From positions 30,668 to 94,667 of the forward strand of contig NZ_CALPCQ010000006.1 in NCBI RefSeq assembly GCF_943193025.1: a DNA stretch of 64,000 bases. The letters are read 5' to 3'. Of this stretch, positions 57,327 through 64,000 are shown piece by piece. Numbering within the stretch: the first letter of the stretch is position 1; each line of letters begins with the position of its first letter. The translations under genes were made by a program, and so were the position numbers. The notes beneath the pieces are model-generated. The model was not told the DNA's origin and ran no database searches. It saw only the letters and a program-made list of their open reading frames with translations. The DNA is from Lactobacillus agrestimuris. GTDB lineage: Bacteria; Bacillota; Bacilli; Lactobacillales; Lactobacillaceae.

Positions 57327-58124
57327 ATGAAATTTAAAAAGATTTTTTTTGCCGTGCCAATCCTGGCAGCTTTTCTTCTTGCTGGTTGCAATCAACAAAA
57401 AAAGGAAGCTGCTCCAAAGAATTTAACTAAGACTGAAGTTATTAAGAAGTCACAAAAGAGCTTTAAGAGTGGTCAAGTAATTCAATCACTCAAGCTTTCA
57501 ACAGACACTTCATCTCAAATTATTATTGCAAATACTATTTTTGGTGGAGAGTCAACTGTTTTCCACATTAATAACCAAACTTCTGCTAATGGTAAGAGTA
57601 GTACTTCTGAACAATGGGTTAACAATTCTGGTAATGTTTACCTTAAGGGTAGCGGCGCTTGGTACAAGTCTGGCTTAGAAAAATTAAGTGGCCATACTTA
57701 TGCCGATCTTCTTGAAACTGTTATGAACAATTCTATTATCTTCAACCCTGATAAAAAGTTGGTTGATGCTTACAAGATGAAACGTGAAGGTCAAACCTAT
57801 ACTTTAACCGCTAAAGTTACTGATCAAAAGATTATGAAAGAAGCGGCTTCAAATATCTTTAATACAATTGGTCAAAGTACGGCTCAAGAAAAATTGTTTA
57901 CTAATATGCAAAAGTACGGCAAATACACTAGCATGGACGTTAAGATGATTGTTAAAGATGATAAACTTTCTTCATGCAATATCTTCGTTAACATGTCACT
58001 TGGCAAGTTCTCTAAGGTTCGTTTAGGTCAAAGTTATGGTAACTTTGGTAGCCACGACTTCTTAAAGCTTCCTGACAACGCCTTGGATGCTAAGCCACTT
58101 CCAACAACTAAAACTAAAAAATAA
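57327..58124 (+). CDS. Secreted lipoprotein, paralogue of the preceding gene
   Basis: A 265-residue protein with lipobox LAGC (Cys21) after MKFKKIFFAVPILAAFLLAG. The mature domain again shows EQWVNNSGNVYLKGSGAWYK and a helical middle followed by strands, as in the preceding lipoprotein, so the two probably arose by duplication. They lie 38 bp apart on the same strand and share a terminator, so they form an operon. No catalytic motif is visible; a lipid- or peptide-binding role is only a guess. Confidence 0.8.
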   Translation: MKFKKIFFAVPILAAFLLAGCNQQKKEAAPKNLTKTEVIKKSQKSFKSGQVIQSLKLSTDTSSQIIIANTIFGGESTVFHINNQTSANGKSSTSEQWVNNSGNVYLKGSGAWYKSGLEKLSGHTYADLLETVMNNSIIFNPDKKLVDAYKMKREGQTYTLTAKVTDQKIMKEAASNIFNTIGQSTAQEKLFTNMQKYGKYTSMDVKMIVKDDKLSSCNIFVNMSLGKFSKVRLGQSYGNFGSHDFLKLPDNALDAKPLPTTKTKK

Positions 58125-58141
58125 TTACGGTTCACAGATAT

Positions 58142-58183
58142 AAAAAAGCCTGAATTTTCAATCGAAAATTCAAGCTTTTTTTC
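58142..58183. terminator. Bidirectional terminator between the lipoproteins and the antiporter
   Basis: AAAAAAGCCTGAATTTTC and GAAAATTCAAGCTTTTTTT pair around AATC (one mismatch). Both convergent units end here. Confidence 0.88.
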
Positions 58184-58185
58184 TG

Positions 58186-60018
58186 CTATCTTTTACTTAA
58201 AGTTTGTCTAATCTTATCGGCCGCTTCAAATTTACCTGAGAAGATAATGATATCTCCTGGCTCAATCACAGTTGTACCATGTGGTGCAAGCCAAGTGCCA
58301 TCTCTTCGAATTCGGCTGATTGTAATCTGATCAATGAAATCCCAATCCATCAAACGAGTACCGGTGTACTTAGTGTTACGTACACGAACTGAGTAAAGAA
58401 TATTCTTAGTATCAGTAATAACTTGGTAAACAGAAGGTGTTTCAATTAAGGCTCTAAGAAGAGCTGCACGAACATTGCTGAAGTTAAAGATTTCAATTCC
58501 TTCATCCTGAAGTTCGTTAACAGTATCGACATCTGGCTGCATCAAGATAGCGATAACGCGGTTAACCCCTGCCTTTTTGGCCATTTTCGCTAAGTTATAG
58601 TTCTTCTTATCATCTCGAAGTGCCGCAACGAAGATATCATTATCAAAGGCACCGGCCTTAGTTAGCTCTTCTTCATTCAGGTGAGGAATCAAATCTACAG
58701 TTGCCCTACTCTTGAAAGTATCATATTGATTTTTATTATTGGTAAAAATCGTGACTGAATACCAATTATCATGAAGATCATGTACAACTGGCATAGTAAA
58801 AGTATTGGCACCGATGATGGCAACTCTCTGCTTAATTCGATCTTCTGGACTCAAAACAAAATTTGAATTGAAGATAATTGGTGAAACAATACATACAATT
58901 ACTGCAGCCAAAATGAAAATATCTGAGTGAATTTGATCAATTACCTTAAGTCGTCTAGCAACTTGTAAAGTTGGCAAAACAATTGTAATCGTTGTTGCGG
59001 TAAGAAAGCCGCCGGCAAAGGCATTCCTGCGATCAAACTTAGTTAAGTAAGTGATCACTACTGGTGTTTTGGCAATAAATAAGAAAATTACCAAAACTGG
59101 TAATAGCATCAAGACTTCTGGATGAGCCAAAATTCTTCTAAGGTTAAGTCCAACTCCGGTCATAATGAAGAAAATTGGAATAAAGAATCCATAACCAATT
59201 GAGGTTAGTTTTTCCTTAGTTTCTTCACTTGGTTGAAGCAATTTCATAACCATTCCGGCTAAGAAGGCACCTAAGATATTTTCGGCACCAACAGTTTCTG
59301 CCACTGTAACTAGAGCAAAAATTAGGAAGAATGCTAAACGAATATCAAGTTGAGTGGTAGCCTTAGTACTTTTCACAAACCATTCATAAGGCTGGCGGAA
59401 TCTCCATAATAAGAAAATTGCTGCTACAAACAAGAGAATGATTAACCATAATCTTTCAGCATTACCACCGTGCAAAGATGCATAAATGGTTAAAAGCAAA
59501 AGTGGAATTACTTCCCCCATAACCGCCGTCAGCAAAATTGTCTGTCCAATTGGTCGACCTAAAATATCCTTTTCCTTCAAGGTTGCGATAACTACCCCAA
59601 GCGCCACTGTCATGAAGATAATTGCAGCAAGTGGGATTTCGCTAAATAGGTTGAAGATCTTAAGCAAGTACGCGAGCACAATTGACATAATTGCGACCCC
59701 ACCAAAAGCAATTGCTGCAGTTGGCAAAGGATCAACCATTTTTCCTGCCTGGCTGCGAGATTTTTGATTATTCTTTTTACTTAATAAGTCGAAATCAATT
59801 TCCATCCCTGACAAGAACATCAGCAGGATAACCCCTAAATTGGATAAAAAACTTAAATCATGCGTTGAAGTAATCAGATTAAATCCGCTGGTACCCATAA
59901 TTATTCCTACAATAATTTCGGCAACAGCAGTTGGCACATTGTTAACGTTGAATCGTGCCATAAAAATCGGGATTACCAGCGCAAGTAATACAACTAGAAA
60001 TAGTGATAATTGTTCCAT
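58186..60018 (-). CDS. CPA2-family cation/proton antiporter with TrkA domains
   Basis: Exchanges K+ or Na+ for protons across the membrane. From the ATG at 60018 (GGAGGGGGAGCTGATA before it) the protein has 610 residues. About 12 helices cover residues 1-395, with NNVPTAVAEIIVGIIMG early and the AENILGAFLAGMVMK region in the middle. A TrkA-N nucleotide-binding domain (about 400-510, start RVAIIGANTFTMPVVHDLHD) and a TrkA-C domain (about 525-610) follow. The cytosolic domains imply gating by nucleotides such as NAD(H) or c-di-AMP. The transported ion is not decided by the sequence. Confidence 0.88.
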   Translation of the reverse strand: MEQLSLFLVVLLALVIPIFMARFNVNNVPTAVAEIIVGIIMGTSGFNLITSTHDLSFLSNLGVILLMFLSGMEIDFDLLSKKNNQKSRSQAGKMVDPLPTAAIAFGGVAIMSIVLAYLLKIFNLFSEIPLAAIIFMTVALGVVIATLKEKDILGRPIGQTILLTAVMGEVIPLLLLTIYASLHGGNAERLWLIILLFVAAIFLLWRFRQPYEWFVKSTKATTQLDIRLAFFLIFALVTVAETVGAENILGAFLAGMVMKLLQPSEETKEKLTSIGYGFFIPIFFIMTGVGLNLRRILAHPEVLMLLPVLVIFLFIAKTPVVITYLTKFDRRNAFAGGFLTATTITIVLPTLQVARRLKVIDQIHSDIFILAAVIVCIVSPIIFNSNFVLSPEDRIKQRVAIIGANTFTMPVVHDLHDNWYSVTIFTNNKNQYDTFKSRATVDLIPHLNEEELTKAGAFDNDIFVAALRDDKKNYNLAKMAKKAGVNRVIAILMQPDVDTVNELQDEGIEIFNFSNVRAALLRALIETPSVYQVITDTKNILYSVRVRNTKYTGTRLMDWDFIDQITISRIRRDGTWLAPHGTTVIEPGDIIIFSGKFEAADKIRQTLSKR

Positions 60019-60050
60019 TATCAGCTCCCCCTCCATTGTGAAAATTATAC

Positions 60051-60077
60051 AAAAAAAGCCGCATCTTTGCGACTTCT
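60051..60077 (-). terminator. Terminator of the amidase gene
   Basis: On the minus strand AAGTCGC and GCGGCTT pair around AAAGAT (one G-T), followed by six T. Confidence 0.8.
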
Positions 60078-60079
60078 AT

Positions 60080-61201
60080 CTATTTGAAATTATCAACTTT
60101 AACAAATTGAGTAGCACTAACTGCATAATACTTCTCACCGCGAATAGTTACTGGACTACCATAAGTCTTAATCGCATTGCCCTTCAAGAGCTTGGTATTA
60201 CCAGACCTAACTCCAACCGTGTCATAAATATATGAATTATGAATCAAGGTTCTCATTGTTCCATCAACATTAGCAGCAACAATGTATTTATTCTTCCCAA
60301 TTTCATAATATTTGGTCTTCTTAATGGTCTTGCTAGACTTAATCTTGATTACTGTTCCAGCTTGTTTCATCGCTTGACTTTTAATGCGCTTGCCTGATTT
60401 ATCATAAACATAAGCATCCCTCATCAAGATACTCTCACCAGGCTTAACTTTAGGAATTGCTTTGATTAAATCTTCCGGATTAACTGCCTTTTCTTTCTTA
60501 GGCTTTTTCTGCTTGGCTTCTTGTAAATCATAATAGTAAGTTACAAGATCGCAGAATTGATCCATCGAGTAACCCCATTTAGCAAAATAACCGTCTGGAT
60601 CGCCATGGTCAGTACCACCTAAAAACTTCGAAACAGCAAGGTGAGACCAAATAGTTCCTTGACCATTGTGAGTCGCATTAGTCGGCTTAAGCTTATAACG
60701 ATGTAACATCTGCGCAACCCAAATTGCGTCATTATTTACACTCTTAGCAAAATCGTTACGATTATTCTCTTCACAAAGTTCCACTTGAATGAAACGATCA
60801 TTAGCATTAGGTCCAGCTCCCCAAACACCATAATCTGGCGTCATCATCTGAATCACAGTACCGTGATCAACGAAAGCATGAACATAAGCATACATTTTGT
60901 TCCAATCACGATTGAAGTAAATCGCCTCATTTTTGGCACTAGCACCAGGATCGGCAGTTTCGTGAATAACTACACCTTCGGGCTTGCCCTTTCGGTAAAC
61001 AATTTTGTTTTGTTCGTAAAACTTGTTATAGCGAATATTTTGCGTCTTCAACCATTGATATAAAAAAGTTGTCCCTACATAATCTGACTTCTTGGCTAGA
61101 TCGTTAATTGCATCGGCATTAGTATTGGTATTTTTGAAAAAAGCAGCTGCGATCGCAAGCACGATTGCAGCTACTATTATCAGTGACTTCTTAAGTTTCA
61201 A
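60080..61201 (-). CDS. N-acetylmuramoyl-L-alanine amidase with SLAP modules
   Basis: Cleaves the bond between MurNAc and the stem peptide in the wall. The 373 residues have an N-terminal signal or anchor (MKLKKSLIIVAAIVLAIAAA) and an Amidase_2 domain at about residues 45-215. The zinc ligands lie in VVIHETADPG, YAYVHAFVDH and late SHLAVSKFLG/DHGDPDG. Two SLAP repeats from about residue 245 (LMRDAYVYDKSGKRIKSQAM and LIHNSYIYDTVGVRS) end the protein. It is preceded by the glucosaminidase gene on the same strand with a 26-bp gap, so they are probably cotranscribed. Confidence 0.92.
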   Translation of the reverse strand: MKLKKSLIIVAAIVLAIAAAFFKNTNTNADAINDLAKKSDYVGTTFLYQWLKTQNIRYNKFYEQNKIVYRKGKPEGVVIHETADPGASAKNEAIYFNRDWNKMYAYVHAFVDHGTVIQMMTPDYGVWGAGPNANDRFIQVELCEENNRNDFAKSVNNDAIWVAQMLHRYKLKPTNATHNGQGTIWSHLAVSKFLGGTDHGDPDGYFAKWGYSMDQFCDLVTYYYDLQEAKQKKPKKEKAVNPEDLIKAIPKVKPGESILMRDAYVYDKSGKRIKSQAMKQAGTVIKIKSSKTIKKTKYYEIGKNKYIVAANVDGTMRTLIHNSYIYDTVGVRSGNTKLLKGNAIKTYGSPVTIRGEKYYAVSATQFVKVDNFK

Positions 61202-61227
61202 ATTATTATCCCCTATTTTAAGAAAGA

Positions 61228-62445
61228 TTATTGCTTAGCAAAATTTGAAACTTTGACATATTGTCTAATGCCAATCTTGTAATACTTCTTACCAATGATG
61301 GTTACAGACTTGCCGTAGGTTGCAAGAGTTTCGCCCTTCTTGTGAACGATTAAATTATCACGGTTTCCACTACCGTTGTAAACATAAGTGTTGTGATTCA
61401 AAACGCGCAAAGTTCCGTCAATATTGCCAGCTGCAACATAACGATCTTCACCAACCTTGTAGTATTTCTTACCTTTTATGGTCTTGGTACCATAAACAGT
61501 AACTACACTATATTCTTTAAGTGACTTGGTTCCCTTTACACGTTTACCTTTACCATTGTATAGATAAGCATTATGCATTACTTGCTTGTTAGCTTGGGAT
61601 TCTTGTGCTTTAGGTGCTTGAGTTGAAGCAAGTGCAGCACCCTTCTTGAAGATTGTACTGTTTACCCAACCTTTACCAGCGATATGCATTCTCTTAGAAC
61701 CATCGTAGTATGTAATGGTTTTATCAACAGTAACATTTTCGCCTTTTTTAACTGAGTTAGATTTTGCAGAAACTGAATGGTCAGTTGGCCAAGCATAAGT
61801 TGCAGCATTTTGCTTAACAGTGTAAGACTTACTTTCCTTACTAATCTTAGGATCATACTTAGTTAAATTTGATTGAGCAATACGAGTGTTAAGACTTTGA
61901 TCATATTTGTGGTCAGTCGCATATGTTCCAGTTAATGCCTTAGTAGCACTAGCTGAGTTAGCAGCGTTTTCGATCCATGCTCCTTTGTAACGATCTGGTT
62001 GCCAGCTAACACCATTTCTTAACTTATTACCATTATCTTCGAATGATTGTTCAAAAGATGAATACTTTCTAAAGTTAGCAGTAATGTAATAGCTCTTACC
62101 CTTCTTATTTTCTTCACGGGTTCTTGCGCTATAAACTTGACCAGCCCAATCTTCGCCACCTTTAATTCCGAATAAGTTATTTGCTTCAGTAGCAAGTGTT
62201 GAAGTTCCCCAGTTTGATTCAAGAATTGCTTGAGCAATCATAACAGATGGATAAAGTCCGTACTTCTTGGAAGCCTTTTGAGCTTGACGAGCAGCCTTAT
62301 TTAAAAATGCATTTTGATCTAAAGTAGCCGCTTCAGCAGTATGAGTTGATGTCTTATTAATCAATGGCAAGTTACTCATTGCTGGTACAACAGCTGAAGC
62401 AAGAGCTGTAGCGGTAGCAACACCAGTAATAAATTTTCTCTTCAT
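61228..62445 (-). CDS. Glucosaminidase (GH73) with SLAP modules
   Basis: Hydrolyses the glycan backbone of peptidoglycan during growth or separation. From the ATG at 62445 (GAGGAGAAGAAG before it) the protein has about 405 residues. A signal peptide ends near HTAEAAT. The GH73 domain covers about residues 38-195, with PSVMIAQAILESNWGTSTLA (the Glu is catalytic), NLFGIKGG and the YSSFEQSFEDNG region. SLAP-type modules follow, including VMHNAYLYNGKGKRVKGTKS and VLNHNTYVYNGSGNRDN. It sits upstream of the amidase gene, giving a pair of wall hydrolases on SLAP anchors. Confidence 0.93.
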   Translation of the reverse strand: MKRKFITGVATATALASAVVPAMSNLPLINKTSTHTAEAATLDQNAFLNKAARQAQKASKKYGLYPSVMIAQAILESNWGTSTLATEANNLFGIKGGEDWAGQVYSARTREENKKGKSYYITANFRKYSSFEQSFEDNGNKLRNGVSWQPDRYKGAWIENAANSASATKALTGTYATDHKYDQSLNTRIAQSNLTKYDPKISKESKSYTVKQNAATYAWPTDHSVSAKSNSVKKGENVTVDKTITYYDGSKRMHIAGKGWVNSTIFKKGAALASTQAPKAQESQANKQVMHNAYLYNGKGKRVKGTKSLKEYSVVTVYGTKTIKGKKYYKVGEDRYVAAGNIDGTLRVLNHNTYVYNGSGNRDNLIVHKKGETLATYGKSVTIIGKKYYKIGIRQYVKVSNFAKQ

Positions 62446-62776
62446 ATAATCTTCTTCTCCTCTGCATACTAATATCTTTATTGTAAACAGATATCCGGCC
62501 CTATACAACTATCAGTGGCGTTTTGCAATAAAAAAATAATATTACTGCAATTAAATTCCAATAAAATTAAAATTATTATTCCGCTATTTTTAGATTTAAC
62601 TCGTTTCAGGTAAAAAAAGATTTTTTGCGTACATATAAATTTAATTTAAAAATGCGGCTAAATCAATTAAAAAAGTAAAATCCTAATCTGACAGTAATCC
62701 TCCATTATTTGTTAAAATAATGAATAGAAGTAAAATCTACTTATCAAGTAGATTTTCAAGAAAGGAATATTCGAAT
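62446..62776. other. AT-rich gap with divergent promoters
   Basis: This ~330-bp region separates the divergent glucosaminidase and SLAP genes. It is very AT-rich. An extended -10-like TGTTAAAAT lies near 62710 on the plus strand with no clear -35, and AAGAAAGGAATATTCGAAT (62759-62776) is the ribosome-binding region of the SLAP gene. I see no ORF, repeat or RNA structure in it. Confidence 0.5.
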
Positions 62777-63703
62777 ATGAAAAAAACAAAACTCGCTGGC
62801 CTCTTAGCAGCCTCATTATTAACAATTGCCCCACTTGCTGCAACTACAATCTCATCAAGCGTCGAAGCTGCCTCAATTGCAGTAAACAACACTAACTATT
62901 CATTCTTACACGTACCAGTTAACGGCAACGTTGATGTTACCGCAATCAAAAATACCTTCGGTGAACCTGGCACTACTGTTTCAGTTGATATTAGCAAGGT
63001 TGAAACTCGCATTGCCTCAACTTACCCAGTCGAAGTTACTAAGACTATCCTATCAACTGGTTACCCTGACACCTTCACTCTTAATGTAATCGTCGGTGAC
63101 CAACACGATCTTCAAGAACTTCAAGGTGCAGCTGATTCAGATGCTGAAGTTTACAAGATTGACGGTAATACTGTTAGTGAAACTGGTATCTACGTTAAAG
63201 ATGGTGCCAAGGTTTCAACTTACGGAACTACCACAGTTAATGGTGTATCCTACACCCGCTTAAACGGTGCCAACTCTAATCTTTATCTAAAAACTAACTG
63301 GTTCGATGGCTCTTACACTAAAGGTACCGACAGTGATTTGATTACTAAGTACATCATGCACAAGGCTGCTATCTACGACAAGAATGGTAAGAAAACTGGT
63401 AAATCTTATCGTGAATTCAGAAATATTGATGTTTACCCAGATACTGTGAAGATCAATGGCACTGAATACTACAGAGTTTACAATACTTCTGAGTATGTAA
63501 AGGCCACAAACATTGATGGTACTAAGAGAACCTTGAAGTCTAATGCTTATGTTTACAAAAATAGCAAGACTCGTGCTAACAAGAAGGTCTTGAAAAAAGG
63601 CACTAAAGTTACAACTTATGGTGCACCTTACAAGTTTGCTAATGGTAAATATTACTACCGCATTGGTAAAGGTAAGCAATATGTAAGAACTGCTAACTTT
63701 TAG
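62777..63703 (+). CDS. Secreted surface protein with C-terminal SLAP modules
   Basis: From the ATG at 62777 the protein has 308 residues; the ATG at 62720 has no ribosome-binding site. A signal peptide MKKTKLAGLLAASLLTIAPL ends near SVEAAS. The middle (about residues 35-190) is a beta-rich region I do not recognise (TVSVDISKVETRIASTYPVE to NVIVGDQHDLQELQGAADSD). Two SLAP modules follow: MHKAAIYDKNGKKTGKSYRE and LKSNAYVYKNSKTRANKKVL. They probably hold it on the wall. It differs from the hydrolases in having no catalytic domain and codes on the opposite strand. Confidence 0.87.
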   Translation: MKKTKLAGLLAASLLTIAPLAATTISSSVEAASIAVNNTNYSFLHVPVNGNVDVTAIKNTFGEPGTTVSVDISKVETRIASTYPVEVTKTILSTGYPDTFTLNVIVGDQHDLQELQGAADSDAEVYKIDGNTVSETGIYVKDGAKVSTYGTTTVNGVSYTRLNGANSNLYLKTNWFDGSYTKGTDSDLITKYIMHKAAIYDKNGKKTGKSYREFRNIDVYPDTVKINGTEYYRVYNTSEYVKATNIDGTKRTLKSNAYVYKNSKTRANKKVLKKGTKVTTYGAPYKFANGKYYYRIGKGKQYVRTANF

Positions 63704-63712
63704 AAAATTTTG

Positions 63713-63743
63713 AAAAATAGGATCAATATTGGTCCTATTTTTT
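63713..63743 (+). terminator. Terminator of the last SLAP gene
   Basis: AAAATAGGA and TCCTATTTT pair around TCAATATTGG, with further T after the stem. Confidence 0.82.
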
Positions 63744-63824
63744 ATATATGGAAGTATTACCTCAACTATTTAGAAAACAACTTAAAAAACAGAACAAATA
63801 ATTATTTACAATCTTATGTTGTAA

Positions 63825-64000
63825 GTTTTCTGCAGATTCAAATACCTTTAGTCTCACAAGCCTTGATATACCAACATCTTTTCTGCATATTTGCTGCAGG
63901 TTTTCTGCAGGTTCAAATACCTATAGTCTCACAAGCCTTGATATACCAACATCTTTTCTGCATATTTGCTGCAGGTTTTCTGCAGGTTCAAATACCTATA
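63825..64000. repeat. 75-bp tandem repeat, two full units and a partial third
   Basis: Units start at 63825, 63900 and 63975 with GTTTTCTGCAG. The period is exactly 75 bp. Copy 1 differs from copy 2 at two positions (GATTC/GGTTC and CCTTTAG/CCTATAG); the third is cut by the edge after 26 bp. Each unit carries CTGCAG twice and CTGCAT once. One plus-strand frame stays open through the units because 75 is divisible by 3, but it has no start codon. It lies outside any gene and continues beyond the window. Confidence 0.88.

Noticed and set aside
56527..58124. Lipoprotein pair as part of an ABC importer or conjugation system
   Set aside because: No transporter, permease or mobility gene adjoins; the nearest gene is an unrelated antiporter on the other strand.
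63825..64000. CRISPR array
   Set aside because: The whole 75-bp unit is repeated, with no short repeat plus variable spacers, and no cas gene is seen.

Overview
The window is low-GC Firmicute DNA and looks like a chromosomal segment of Lactobacillus sensu stricto, most likely the L. johnsonii / L. gasseri / L. acidophilus branch. The grounds are the many secreted proteins with bacterial S-layer (SLAP) repeats, the pair of C1B cysteine peptidases, the C69 dipeptidase PepD, a LacS-type sugar permease with a fused EIIA domain, and the rpoE-pyrG-murA and metG-tatD-rnmV-ksgA-veg-purR-glmU gene orders. The species is an inference; no marker gene here settles it.

Layout. 0-5 kb: a LytTR regulator fragment with an ABC exporter, a frameshifted yjdF gene with a structured leader, and a drug exporter divergent from a TetR regulator. 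5.4-9.3 kb: guanine supply (guaA, and divergent xpt-pbuX under a guanine riboswitch). 9.4-14.9 kb: an intergenic region with a small ORF and a possible sRNA, then alpha-galactosidase and its permease with a divergent AraC-type regulator. 15-17.7 kb: pepD and a membrane-bound XRE regulator. 17.7-24.4 kb: murA, pyrG, rpoE, a DUF1934 protein, an HD hydrolase and prs. 24.5-27.8 kb: three SLAP proteins. 27.9-34.7 kb: the glmU-purR-veg-ksgA-rnmV-tatD-metG block on the minus strand. 34.8-40.6 kb: a Mg2+ P-type ATPase behind an M-box riboswitch, a TPM-like protein, comEB, trpS and an SRAP protein. 40.6-47.7 kb: tRNA-Gly, a CPBP protein, greA, a strong sRNA candidate, two PepC-family peptidases, a CBS-less IMP dehydrogenase, an HD hydrolase, a 52-bp repeat pair, tRNA-Thr and a one-module SLAP-like protein. 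47.8-55.9 kb: tyrS behind a T-box, an LTA-synthase-like protein with plsY and an LCP protein, a short mutarotase-like protein, a remnant of pcp, and gpmA. 56-64 kb: a PAS protein, two lipoproteins, a cation/proton antiporter, three SLAP-anchored envelope proteins (two are cell-wall hydrolases), and a 75-bp tandem repeat running off the right edge.

How the parts fit. Purine and nucleotide supply recurs (guaA, guaB, xpt, pbuX, purR, prs, pyrG). Its control elements can be read directly: a guanine riboswitch with an explicit antiterminator, and a pyrG leader starting GGGC with a CTCCC/GGGAG terminator. Envelope building and decoration is the second theme (murA, glmU, LTA-synthase-like/plsY/LCP, amidase, glucosaminidase, SLAP proteins). 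RNA-level regulation is unusually dense: yjdF leader, guanine riboswitch, pyrG attenuator, M-box, Tyr T-box and two sRNA candidates.

Points most worth a second look: the UUUAAAA slippery heptamer exactly where yjdF changes frame; the Asp in place of the catalytic Cys of MurA; IMP dehydrogenase without its Bateman domain; the roughly 155-nt sRNA candidate at 42.1 kb; SLAP genes sitting between glmU and prs; the pcp remnant; and the 75-bp tandem array. I found no prophage, transposase, CRISPR array or complete defence system.
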